Source: a virus. Taken from it: DNA of 24,277 bases. The DNA is taken from the IMG/VR virus record IMGVR_UViG_3300030388_000600, positions 1 to 24,277 of that record; one strand, written 5' to 3'. Positions 13,786 to 19,555 of this stretch are shown piece after piece. The notes under the pieces are model-generated. The model was given only the letters and a program-made list of their open reading frames with translations, had not been told where the DNA came from and did not search any database. How positions within the stretch are numbered: the stretch's first letter is position 1; every line of letters starts with the position of its first letter. Both the position numbers and the translations under genes were made by a program.

Positions 13786-14189
13786 TGATGAATCCTTCTA
13801 ACCCTAATAAATTTATTGGTTTTCAAGACCAACAAACTATGGGTCAATTAAATGATCCATTAGAAGCTGAGCAAAATTTTTTAGCTAACAGAATGTCTCA
13901 GCCAGTTAAGCCACCAATGGAACAAACACCATTGATGCAAACTAATTATCCTCACGCGGGTTCTAAATATAAACCTGTTAATGTTCAAGATTTAGAAGAC
14001 ATGGGTCGTATTAAAAAAGATAAAATAAGTCAATACGTTGTTAACTCTGATGAAATGAAAACAGGGACATCTAAAGACACGTTGAGACTACCTAAAAACG
14101 CTAAACACTATTCAGGTAAAGATTATAAAACAGGTCAAATGATTGATGAATCTGATTTTGAAGATTTTACTAAACAGTACAATAAATAA
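13785..14189 (+). CDS. Hypothetical hydrophilic protein (134 aa)
   Basis: Rich in Asn, Gln, Lys and Asp, with almost no long hydrophobic stretch and no Cys. It starts MMNPSNPNKFIGFQDQQTMG; either of the first two ATGs could be used, and the first overlaps the previous stop (TAATG). The middle (VNVQDLEDMGRIKKDKISQYVV) may fold as a short helix-strand unit; the rest looks disordered. The end reads DESDFEDFTKQYNK. Not recognised. Its place at the head of the basic small-protein island suggests a virion or assembly accessory role, as inference only. Confidence 0.6.
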   Translation: MMNPSNPNKFIGFQDQQTMGQLNDPLEAEQNFLANRMSQPVKPPMEQTPLMQTNYPHAGSKYKPVNVQDLEDMGRIKKDKISQYVVNSDEMKTGTSKDTLRLPKNAKHYSGKDYKTGQMIDESDFEDFTKQYNK

Positions 14190-14193
14190 TATC

Positions 14194-14538
14194 ATGGCAA
14201 TATATAATTCTAATTCCCCTTTTAACATGAACTCTCCTTTTCATAATAAAGAGAATAGAGCTGAAGTTAAAGCTGCTAAAGAAGGTAAATCAGGTAAAGA
14301 AAAAAGACAAGCAGCTAGAGAAGTTAGGAAGAAACAAAGATCAGAAGGTAAAAGAGGTATTAAAAAAACAGTTAAAAAAGTAAAAGAAACTGTTGAAAAA
14401 GTTAAAAAATCTAAAGTTTATAAAGTAGCTAAAGGTGTTTCTGATACTGTTTCTAATATTAAAAAAGGAAAAATAGCAGCTGCAATAAAATCAGGTAAAA
14501 AAACTGTTGCTGATATTAAAGAAAAAAAGGCAACGTAA
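14194..14538 (+). CDS. Highly basic, Lys-rich protein (114 aa)
   Basis: About 30% Lys plus Arg. After a 20-residue N-terminus with two SPF motifs (NSNSPFNMNSPFHNKENR) comes a long helical region of KK-V and K-E repeats (GIKKTVKKVKETVEKVKKSK), then AAIKSGKKTVADIKEKKAT. The composition resembles histone-H1-like or DNA-condensing tails. The frame is open further upstream to 14143, but that part lies inside the previous gene. The ATG at 14194, 4 nt after the previous stop, gives the better gene and starts MAIYNSNSPF. It may bind nucleic acid in the capsid or during packaging; this is inferred from charge alone. Confidence 0.65.
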   Translation: MAIYNSNSPFNMNSPFHNKENRAEVKAAKEGKSGKEKRQAAREVRKKQRSEGKRGIKKTVKKVKETVEKVKKSKVYKVAKGVSDTVSNIKKGKIAAAIKSGKKTVADIKEKKAT

Positions 14539-14549
14539 AAAAAAATATT

Positions 14550-14753
14550 ATGGCAAAACAACCAGGACAATACGGACAAAATGTAATATGGGACGCAGGT
14601 CTTAAACCTAGTAATTTAGTACCAGGCAATTCAAGATACGGTAGCAATTGTATGAAAGTATCTCAAGCACCAGTACCTTATAGCCCAGGCCCAGTTACTA
14701 GAAGGGCTCAAGCTAACAACGGCGGAGGCGGAATACATATATCATTAAAGTAA
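14550..14753 (+). CDS. Hypothetical small protein (67 aa)
   Basis: Gly/Pro/Gln/Asn-rich and uncharged compared with its Lys-rich neighbours. It reads MAKQPGQYGQNVIWDAGLKP, continues with SRYGSNCMKVSQAPVPYSPG and ends NNGGGGIHISLK. It has one Cys and is likely disordered. The regular spacing (11 nt after the previous stop, 12 nt before the peptidase gene) and an A/T leader support expression. No family recognised and no function proposed. Confidence 0.5.
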   Translation: MAKQPGQYGQNVIWDAGLKPSNLVPGNSRYGSNCMKVSQAPVPYSPGPVTRRAQANNGGGGIHISLK

Positions 14754-14755
14754 AA

Positions 14756-14773
14756 ACTCACTAAAATGAGTGA
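14756..14773 (+). promoter_or_regulatory. Small inverted repeat over the peptidase start codon
   Basis: ACTCA (14756-14760) can pair with TGAGT (14767-14771), which includes two bases of the start codon. A shifted alternative pairs TCACT with AGTGA. Either would partly hide the start of the M15 peptidase gene. The stems are only 5 bp, so a regulatory effect is speculative. Confidence 0.25.
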
Positions 14774-15230
14774 TAGAATAAGTGAACACATATCGCTTAA
14801 AGAAGGAATTAAATCTCATACGGCCACCAGGTTAAGTATTAACAATACACCTCGTGATTTAGATTTAATTAACATGAAAACTATTGCTGAAGAAGTCTTT
14901 GAACCTCTACGTAAATGGGTAGGTGGTCCAATATCTATTAATAGTTTCTATCGCTCACCCAAATTGAATTCTGCTATTGGCGGAAGTACAACCTCTCAAC
15001 ACTGTATAGGTTGTGCAATTGACATAGACGATAACTATGGTTATAAGACTAATGAAGAAATGTATCATTATATACAAGAAAACTTAGATTATGATCAAAT
15101 GATATGGGAGTTTGGTGACTTAAATAATCCGGACTGGATACATGTAAGTTACTTATCGGAAGACATTAATCGTAGAAGATGTTTAAGAGCTTATAAAAAA
15201 AATGGTAAAACTAAATACGAAATAATATAA
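14766..15230 (+). CDS. M15-family peptidase, putative endolysin (154 aa)
   Basis: Zinc peptidase predicted to cut peptidoglycan stem peptides or cross-bridges. The family's zinc-site pattern is present: SQHCIGCAIDID supplies H79 and D86 (H-x6-D), and PDWIHVSY supplies D123 and H126 (D-x2-H). Upstream, NSFYRSPKLNSAIGG at about 59-73 is the conserved substrate-side segment of small single-domain M15 proteins (Peptidase_M15_3 type). Length fits a one-domain enzyme with no cell-wall-binding domain. There is no signal peptide, so export would need the holin encoded about 3.8 kb downstream. Lysis is the most likely role; virion-associated entry peptidase is the alternative, given the surrounding virion-like genes. 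Cys80 and Cys83 flank the zinc His. Confidence 0.88.
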   Translation: MSDRISEHISLKEGIKSHTATRLSINNTPRDLDLINMKTIAEEVFEPLRKWVGGPISINSFYRSPKLNSAIGGSTTSQHCIGCAIDIDDNYGYKTNEEMYHYIQENLDYDQMIWEFGDLNNPDWIHVSYLSEDINRRRCLRAYKKNGKTKYEII

Positions 15231-15385
15231 TGAGATCACCTTTACTTAAGAAAATGATGAAGGGGCCAAGTTGCTGGAAAGGTTACAAAGCTCAAGGAAA
15301 GAAAAAATCTCCAAGTGGAAAGAAAAATCCTGATGGAAGCCCTAAGATGGTTAATAATTGTGTTAAAATAGGTAAGAAAAAATAA
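15230..15385 (+). CDS. Small basic protein with Cys-Trp-Lys-Gly-Tyr motif (51 aa)
   Basis: Short frame joined by one-base TAATG overlaps on both sides. It reads MRSPLLKKMMKGPSCWKGYK, then AQGKKKSPSGKKNPDGS and KMVNNCVKIGKKK. The pattern C-W-x-GY-x3-G-KKK ... G ... V-x-NCV is one I recall as a recurrent motif in marine phage structural proteins, and the two Cys could form a disulphide or a metal site. About a third of residues are Lys or Arg. No assigned function. Both junctions and the known motif make it a real gene rather than noise. Confidence 0.65.
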   Translation: MRSPLLKKMMKGPSCWKGYKAQGKKKSPSGKKNPDGSPKMVNNCVKIGKKK

Positions 15386-15660
15386 TGGCTTTTAATCTAC
15401 CAAGCGGTCCGTTAGACATGAGAAAGACTACCAAAGGTAAAGGTAGAACTTTTAGAAGTGCAGATGAAGGAGCTGGTATGACTAAAAAAGGAGTCAAACA
15501 ATATAGAGCAGAAAATCCAGGTAGTAAATTAAAAACTGCAGTTACTGGTAAAGTTAAACCAGGTAGCAAGGCAGCTGGAAGAAGAAAATCGTTTTGTGCG
15601 AGATCAAAAGGTTGGACTGGTGAAAGAGGTAAGGCTGCTAGAGCAAGATGGAAATGTTAA
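15385..15660 (+). CDS. Small basic conserved phage protein, DUF6321-like (91 aa)
   Basis: The C-terminal half contains KVKPGSKAAGRRKSFCARSKGW followed by GERGKAARARWKC, and the N-terminal half has MTKKGVKQYRAENPGSKL. This matches a domain common in marine phages (G-x-x-x-Y-x-x-x-NPGS-x-L ... AAGRRKSFCAR ... R-x-WKC), which I recall as DUF6321; the number is from memory. In most members the motif is RRKSFCARM-x-G. It is strongly basic, with two Cys. It overlaps the previous stop (TAATG) and is followed by an A12 run. The role is unknown; nucleic-acid binding is an inference from charge. Confidence 0.7.
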   Translation: MAFNLPSGPLDMRKTTKGKGRTFRSADEGAGMTKKGVKQYRAENPGSKLKTAVTGKVKPGSKAAGRRKSFCARSKGWTGERGKAARARWKC

Positions 15661-15679
15661 AAAAAAAAAATAAAACATT

Positions 15680-16450
15680 ATGATTAGAAATTATTACACT
15701 GAAGCATATAAAGGCGGGATAACACCCGTTGTAAGTGCTACACAATTAGTCGATGGCACGGTTAAAATAACAGAGTCTGTTGCTCAAGCAGGCGTTGTTA
15801 ATGCAGCTACATCTAGAACATTTGTTCTAACTAACGTTAACTTGATTATAAAAAGAGGTATGTATATTACCGCTACAGGTGGTGCTGGAGGTGTACCTGC
15901 TATTTCAATCAATGATAATGTTATTGTTGAAGCAGTTGTTTATGGAACAGCAACAACAACTGTTACATTAAATAAACCTAAACAAACTGCGTTAAACCAA
16001 GCTTTAACCTTTTTTAGTATAGCACAAAGCTCGTGGAACGAGTACAATTTATATATAGGTTCATCACCTGCTAATTTTCAGTCAGGCGTTGGCTCTAAAG
16101 TTACTCAAGGTATAGCAGATGCTGGAACAGCTGGAACTACTTTAGAAATTAAAACAGCTAATGCTTTAGTTGCCGCGGGTCAATTAATATATGATGATGG
16201 TGTATTAATAGGTACTGTAGTAAGTATAGCAGCTAACGATACAACTATCACAACAACTGCAATACCAGTTGTAGCTGATCTTTCGGTTATTAACTTTGTT
16301 AATCCTGGTCCTGCTAGCGTATCTGTTTTAACTGCTGCTAACCAAACAATGACATTTGTTAATCCTGCTGAAGGATTTGTGTTACCAGTATCGGTAGTTC
16401 AAGTAACTGCTGTAGCAAATGGATTAAGTAACTTAATAGCATTAGATTAA
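15680..16450 (+). CDS. Probable virion structural protein (256 aa)
   Basis: Beta-rich, low-charge protein, unlike its basic neighbours. It starts MIRNYYTEAYKGGITPVVSA and continues with many Val/Ile/Thr strands separated by Gly/Asn turns (for example VIVEAVVYGTATTTVTLNKP). The ending is similar (ANQTMTFVNPAEGFVLPVSV). There is no Cys, signal or membrane helix. A segment near residues 90-130 carries aromatic residues (SWNEYNLYIGSSPANF). Composition resembles capsid decoration or tail proteins. No specific family is recognised. It is preceded by an A-rich leader and shares its last base with the next gene's ATG. Confidence 0.55.
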   Translation: MIRNYYTEAYKGGITPVVSATQLVDGTVKITESVAQAGVVNAATSRTFVLTNVNLIIKRGMYITATGGAGGVPAISINDNVIVEAVVYGTATTTVTLNKPKQTALNQALTFFSIAQSSWNEYNLYIGSSPANFQSGVGSKVTQGIADAGTAGTTLEIKTANALVAAGQLIYDDGVLIGTVVSIAANDTTITTTAIPVVADLSVINFVNPGPASVSVLTAANQTMTFVNPAEGFVLPVSVVQVTAVANGLSNLIALD

Positions 16451-16803
16451 TGGAACCAACAAGAAAAGAAATAAGAGAGGCCAACAAACAAAGACGTCAG
16501 TCTAGAAGAGCTAGAAAAAAAGAAATAAAAGAAGTTGGTGTAGAAAACTATTCGCAAGACGGGTATCACAAAGGAGAGTTTGATAAACAAGGTAGAAACA
16601 AACAATATCCTGAAAAAAGATATTCTAAAAAAAATCCACCTTTGCAAAAGAAAACACCTTTTTACAAAACAGGATTTATGGGTATTAATCCAGATCACAA
16701 AGGATATTGTACACCTATGACAAAAGCAACATGCACTCCTCCTAGAAAAGCATTAGCTAAAAGACTAAAACCTGGAGGAGACTTATATAAAGGAAAAAAA
16801 TAA
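16450..16803 (+). CDS. Basic protein with C-terminal GYCTPMTKATCTPPRKALAK motif (117 aa)
   Basis: The first ~30 residues are a strongly charged helix (MEPTRKEIREANKQRRQSRR). The middle is Lys/Asn/Tyr-rich and probably disordered. The last 40 residues contain GINPDHKGYCTPMTKATC, then TPPRKALAKRLKPGG. The motif YCTPM-[ST]-K-x-TCT-x-x-RKALA is one I recall in small proteins of Bacteroidetes phages. The two Cys eight residues apart may form a metal site or disulphide. It starts on the TAATG overlap with the previous gene. Function unknown; the conserved motif suggests a specific role rather than only charge. Confidence 0.65.
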   Translation: MEPTRKEIREANKQRRQSRRARKKEIKEVGVENYSQDGYHKGEFDKQGRNKQYPEKRYSKKNPPLQKKTPFYKTGFMGINPDHKGYCTPMTKATCTPPRKALAKRLKPGGDLYKGKK

Positions 16804-16815
16804 AAAAACTATATT

Positions 16816-16974
16816 ATGCCAAACATTAGCAAGAAAACAGCTTACGACGTAAAAGAAGCTAGTAACCAGTCACTTTCAAAAGGTGCAAGAAAACATTACG
16901 CAGAAAATGCACAAGCAGGTTCTAAATCAGATTCAAAAAAAGGTTCTTGGGTCTCTAAACATTTTAAACATTAA
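16816..16974 (+). CDS. Small basic hypothetical protein (52 aa)
   Basis: A short frame filling the gap between two genes. It reads MPNISKKTAYDVKEASNQSL, then SKGARKHYAENAQAG and GSWVSKHFKH. It is Lys/Ser/Ala-rich, with a helical N-terminal half. It lies 12 nt after the previous stop and 2 nt before the next ATG, and the same strand and A/T leader style support it. No family recognised. It belongs to the basic small-protein island. Confidence 0.55.
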   Translation: MPNISKKTAYDVKEASNQSLSKGARKHYAENAQAGSKSDSKKGSWVSKHFKH

Positions 16975-16976
16975 TT

Positions 16977-17345
16977 ATGGGATTTTCAATGAACAAGCCT
17001 AATATGAATATAACATATGGAGGCGAATCGAACAAACAACAAAAAAGTAACTTGATGAAAGATAATCCAGTTGCTAAACATGCATCAGCAATGAATATGG
17101 GTAAAAAAACTCCTATGTATCAACAAGAGGAAGAAACTCCATTGGAGGTAACAGCTGGAGCTCAAAAAAAAATAGCTGCTAGTGGTGCTAATGATGCTTT
17201 TAAAAAAGCTATAGCAGCGGAAAAACCGTCTCCAGTAAAAATGGACGAAGACCCTAAAAAAATAAAGACTAAAATTGCAAAGGGTAAAAAGAAAGCTATG
17301 GATAAAAAAAATACATCGCCAGTAGCTAAATATAAAAAACATTAA
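16977..17345 (+). CDS. Lys-rich hypothetical protein with SPV motifs (122 aa)
   Basis: Opens MGFSMNKPNMNITYGGESNK and is Lys-rich throughout. It contains NPVAKHASAMNMGKKTPMYQ in the first half and a helical Ala-rich stretch (VTAGAQKKIAASGANDAFKK). The tail carries SPVKMDEDPKK and ends TSPVAKYKKH. The NPVAKH and SPVAKY similarity hints at an internal repeat. Probably mostly disordered. No catalytic motif seen. It continues the basic island; packaging or virion-interior roles are speculative. Confidence 0.55.
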   Translation: MGFSMNKPNMNITYGGESNKQQKSNLMKDNPVAKHASAMNMGKKTPMYQQEEETPLEVTAGAQKKIAASGANDAFKKAIAAEKPSPVKMDEDPKKIKTKIAKGKKKAMDKKNTSPVAKYKKH

Positions 17346-17347
17346 TC

Positions 17348-17698
17348 ATGGGTAAACCAGGTACAAACAAATATCCAAAGATGTTTAATTTAGGATCTCC
17401 ATTTAAATTAGATCCTAATAAGCGAATGGATAAGCTATCAGCTAAACATAAAGAACTTTATGATAAGTTTGAAATGGGTCAGACAAGTGAATCTGAAGAG
17501 GCTAAAATGCATCGTCTAGAAGATCGCATGGATAGAGTAGGTAAAAGAATAGAAAAGAAAAAACCTTCACCCGCATCTTTAACTGATCCAAAAAAACCTA
17601 AAACAAAAAAACCTGTTGAGTTTTACGTTGGAAAAAAACCGAAACTTACAGATGCTCAAAAAGAAAAACGTAGACAAAATGAAAAAAACAGGGGTTAA
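17348..17698 (+). CDS. Basic coiled-coil hypothetical protein (116 aa)
   Basis: It starts MGKPGTNKYPKMFNLGSPFK; the GSPFK element echoes the SPF motifs of the basic protein at 14194. Residues ~27-70 form a charged helix (KLSAKHKELYDKFEMGQ, then EEAKMHRLEDRMDRVGKRIE) with heptad-like spacing, so a short coiled coil is likely. The last 45 residues are Lys/Pro-rich (KKPSPASLTDPKKPKTKKP). The gene begins 2 nt after the previous stop and ends the island; a 75-nt leader follows. Function unknown. Confidence 0.55.
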   Translation: MGKPGTNKYPKMFNLGSPFKLDPNKRMDKLSAKHKELYDKFEMGQTSESEEAKMHRLEDRMDRVGKRIEKKKPSPASLTDPKKPKTKKPVEFYVGKKPKLTDAQKEKRRQNEKNRG

Positions 17699-17773
17699 TT
17701 AAGCTCTAAAAAATATAAAAATTAAAAATAAATAAATACAAATTAACAAATTAACAAACTAAAAATTAAAAAA
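17699..17773 (+). promoter_or_regulatory. A/T-rich leader with 8-bp tandem repeat, candidate promoter/translation leader
   Basis: This 75-nt spacer has only three G or C bases after position 17705 apart from those in the repeats. AAATTAAC occurs twice in tandem at 17740-17755, followed by AAAC. There is no Shine-Dalgarno. It is the longest spacer in the second half of the window and precedes a likely abundant virion protein, so a promoter here is plausible, though no consensus box is convincing. Confidence 0.3.
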
Positions 17774-18157
17774 ATGGCAAAATTTATTTCTATCAACGTA
17801 GTTGGTAACGCAGGAAGTGGTGTTGGTGGTGCTTCTCAATTTGGAGAAGGCGAACACTTAATCAATGTAGACAAAATCATTGAAATCACACAAACAGACG
17901 TAAGTACTTTAACGGTATTATTAGACTCACCAGTAGGTGCAGCTGATGTTATAACGTTAATTGCTTCAATCTTTGACACAGGAGCTGCAACAGGAGCTGG
18001 TAGAATTCCAGTAACTCCAGCTGGAGCACCTCTAAAAGATGCATTAAACTATTCACTTACTGCTAACCCAGGTGGTGTTAAGTCTAAATGTGTTTTAGGA
18101 TTTGATCAAGCAACTCCAGCAAACAGAATGTACTGGAGATCATTCGTACAAGCGTAA
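17774..18157 (+). CDS. Probable virion protein (127 aa)
   Basis: It starts MAKFISINVVGNAGSGVGGA and continues with a beta-type core (EHLINVDKIIEITQTDVSTL, then TVLLDSPVGAADVITLIASI), a Gly/Ala loop and a C-terminal region ending NRMYWRSFVQA. It is low in Lys, unlike the preceding island, and has one Cys. The separate long leader and better-balanced composition suggest high expression, as for a capsid-associated or head-decoration protein. I do not recognise a named family, and it is too small to be the major capsid protein. The last base of its stop is the first base of the next ATG. Confidence 0.5.
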   Translation: MAKFISINVVGNAGSGVGGASQFGEGEHLINVDKIIEITQTDVSTLTVLLDSPVGAADVITLIASIFDTGAATGAGRIPVTPAGAPLKDALNYSLTANPGGVKSKCVLGFDQATPANRMYWRSFVQA

Positions 18158-18306
18158 TGAACAGAGGCTTAGGTGATAAAATAGAGTCTTTCACTAGAGC
18201 AACTGGTATTAAAAAAGTTGTTGATGCAGTGTCACAGGGTTTAAACATACCCTGTGGCTGCCAACAACGTAAAGAGGCTCTAAATAAAATGTTTCCAGGA
18301 AAATAA
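18157..18306 (+). CDS. Conserved mini-protein with Cys-Gly-Cys and LNKMFPGK end (49 aa)
   Basis: Short frame joined to both neighbours by TAATG overlaps. It reads MNRGLGDKIESFTRATGIKK, then VVDAVSQGLNIPCGCQQRKE and ALNKMFPGK. The pattern GLGD-x-I-x-x-x-T-x-ATGIKK-x-V ... C-x-C-x-x-R-[KR]-x-x-LNK-x-FP is one I recall from Bacteroidetes-phage small proteins, usually near packaging and lysis genes. The N-terminal half looks helical; the paired Cys may bind metal. A strong hairpin is embedded in its coding sequence. Function unknown. Confidence 0.7.
   Translation: MNRGLGDKIESFTRATGIKKVVDAVSQGLNIPCGCQQRKEALNKMFPGK
18231..18258 (+). other. 10-bp stem-loop inside the 49-aa gene
   Basis: GTCACAGGGT (18231-18240) pairs with ACCCTGTGGC (18249-18258) with one G-T wobble and an 8-nt loop (TTAAACAT). 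The inner 8 bp are a perfect match. Half the stem is G/C in a very A/T-rich region. No T-run follows, so it is not a standard rho-independent terminator. It may be an RNA-processing or pausing element, or be dictated by the IPCGC codons. Confidence 0.45.
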
Positions 18307-18617
18307 TGGCATTTAAACTCAACAACCCTCCGTATACTTATGACAGTACACCTATTTACAATGTAAGTATGGAAGAAGGTGTGTTAGGTAAAGCCAATAA
18401 TAATGGAACAATTATTATAAATAAAGATATTAAAGATCCTAATCAGATAGAAGACGTTATAAATCATGAATCAATTCACATAGATCAAATGAAAAGAGGT
18501 GATTTAGACTATGATGATAGCGCTGTATATTGGAAAGGAAAAACATATTCAAGATCTAAAATGGAAGAAGGTGCTAAAAATCTTCCATGGGAAAAAGAAG
18601 CTTATGCCAAATCATAA
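18306..18617 (+). CDS. HExxH zincin-like mini-protein (103 aa)
   Basis: Contains VINHESIHIDQMKRGD with H54, E55 and H58, the zinc and catalytic residues of HExxH metallopeptidases. LPWEKEAYAK near the C-terminus places E98 as a likely third ligand, about 40 residues on, as in compact gluzincin-like proteins. The N-terminal half (GTIIINKDIKD) gives the edge strand that usually precedes the active-site helix. It is much shorter than secreted proteases, with no signal peptide. It starts on a TAATG overlap and overlaps the holin gene by 14 nt, so a role in lysis or virion maturation is plausible. Activity is unproven. I recall similar proteins in flavobacterial phages. Confidence 0.75.
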   Translation: MAFKLNNPPYTYDSTPIYNVSMEEGVLGKANNNGTIIINKDIKDPNQIEDVINHESIHIDQMKRGDLDYDDSAVYWKGKTYSRSKMEEGAKNLPWEKEAYAKS

Positions 18618-19059
18618 GAAAAAATTTAAAGATACTAAGGTAGGAAAATTTCTATTAGGTAAATCGGGTATTATAAATGTAATAAAAGATATACTGCCTG
18701 ACCGTGGTGCACTAGGCATGGTTAAAAATCTTATAAATAAAGATACAGAATTACCACCACAAGATAAAGAAACTGCTCTTATGTTACTAGAGCAAGATAT
18801 GATTGAATTACAAGAGGTTACAAAACGCTGGTCAAGCGATATGAAGTCAGATTCATGGCTTAGTAAAAACACAAGACCAATGGCTTTAATATTTTTAACA
18901 ATATCTCTTATAGTTTTTATCTTATTAGATGGGTTTGATATAGCTTTTAGTATTGATACTGGCTGGATCGACCTTTTAAAATCACTTTTGATAACCGTTT
19001 ATGTTGCTTATTTTGGTTCTCGAGGTGCAGAAAAATTTAAAGCAATAGGCAACAAATAA
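18604..19059 (+). CDS. Holin, 3TM gene-transfer-agent-holin-like (151 aa)
   Basis: Membrane protein expected to open the inner membrane at lysis. The soluble N-terminal half holds RGALGMVKNLINKDTELPPQ and a helix of about 20 residues. Next come RWSSDMKSDSWLSKNTRPM at about 75-93, then hydrophobic segment 1 (residues 92-112) and segment 2 (about 121-139, ending YVAYFGSRGAEK). The SDSWLSKN-x-RP and YFG-x-RG-x-EK motifs match the family I recall as GTA_holin_3TM (PF11351). The frame stays open upstream to 18511, inside the HExxH gene; the ATG at 18604 gives a 14-nt overlap and the proper N-terminus (MPNHKKKFKDTKVG). It partners functionally with the M15 peptidase encoded about 3.8 kb upstream. 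Confidence 0.85.
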   Translation: MPNHKKKFKDTKVGKFLLGKSGIINVIKDILPDRGALGMVKNLINKDTELPPQDKETALMLLEQDMIELQEVTKRWSSDMKSDSWLSKNTRPMALIFLTISLIVFILLDGFDIAFSIDTGWIDLLKSLLITVYVAYFGSRGAEKFKAIGNK

Positions 19060-19073
19060 TTAAATTTAATAAA

Positions 19074-19328
19074 ATGAGTGAAGTAAAATCAATGATTACC
19101 AAAGACCAATTAGAAAAGATTCAAGGCTTTCAGAAAGAACTTAACAAGATCTTAAATGAAGTTGGATTTTTAGAAGCCCAAAAAGCCGCAGTATTAGGAA
19201 AGTTCCAGGAAGAAAACAAAAAAACTGAAGACTTCAAAAAAGAACTAGAAAAAGAATATGGCTCTATCAATATTAATTTAGAAGATGGAACATATGAACC
19301 TATTGAAAAAGAAGAAGATAAGAAATAA
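19074..19328 (+). CDS. Conserved coiled-coil phage protein (84 aa)
   Basis: Almost wholly helical: ITKDQLEKIQGFQKELNKIL, then NEVGFLEAQKAAVLGKFQEE, a second charged helix (TEDFKKELEKEYG) and a short end INLEDGTYEPIEK. The order helix, short turn (NEVG), helix, then YG-x-[IV]-NINLEDG is recurrent in marine phage genomes as I recall it. It resembles a two-helix hairpin such as a prefoldin or scaffold fragment. Possible roles are scaffold or packaging accessory; none is proven. It is 14 nt after the holin gene and overlaps the next ATG by one base. Confidence 0.65.
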   Translation: MSEVKSMITKDQLEKIQGFQKELNKILNEVGFLEAQKAAVLGKFQEENKKTEDFKKELEKEYGSININLEDGTYEPIEKEEDKK

Positions 19329-19555
19329 TGTCTTCAATTATTAGAAAGATAAGTATTGGTTCTGACTATAAAACCGATGCTATGCACTACTCGATAGGGC
19401 AGTCGGTATATGGTGGTCATACAATATCACATATACTTTCTGATAAAGAAGATAAGTCTTATAATATTTTTATCAAAAAACAAGACGAGGTATTGCCGTG
19501 GAAGAAATTCAATTCTAACATGGCTATATCCGTTGAGTATGATTTAGAATATTAG
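19328..19555 (+). CDS. Conserved small phage protein (75 aa)
   Basis: Reads MSSIIRKISIGSDYKTDAMH, then YSIGQSVYGGHTISHILSDK and a C-terminal part with WKKFNSNMAISVEYDLEY. The pattern IRKISIG-x-DYK-x-x-AMHY-x-[IV]GQ ... W ... EY is familiar to me from marine phages. It looks like a small beta barrel. No function is known to me. It is coupled to both neighbours: TAATG at its start, TAGTG at its end. Its position just before the tandem GroES-like gene and the terminase is consistent with head assembly. Confidence 0.65.
   Translation: MSSIIRKISIGSDYKTDAMHYSIGQSVYGGHTISHILSDKEDKSYNIFIKKQDEVLPWKKFNSNMAISVEYDLEY

Noticed and set aside
14143-14193. Upstream extension of the 114-aa basic protein
   Set aside because: The extension lies inside the preceding gene and reads as low-complexity; the ATG at 14194 just after the previous stop gives a typical gene start.
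15659-15670. A12 run between two genes as a frameshift or slippage site
   Set aside because: It lies after a stop codon and outside coding sequence, so it cannot shift a reading frame; likely part of the A-rich leader.
16447-16698. Phe/Ser/Arg-rich - strand frame of 83 residues that looks hydrophobic
   Set aside because: It is the reverse reading of a Lys-rich gene (AAA/AGA becomes TTT/TCT). The same explanation covers the frame at 17085-17342.
18511-18603. Upstream extension of the holin (31 residues)
   Set aside because: It overlaps the conserved C-terminal part of the HExxH protein and reads as Lys-rich noise; the start at 18604 gives the normal holin N-terminus.
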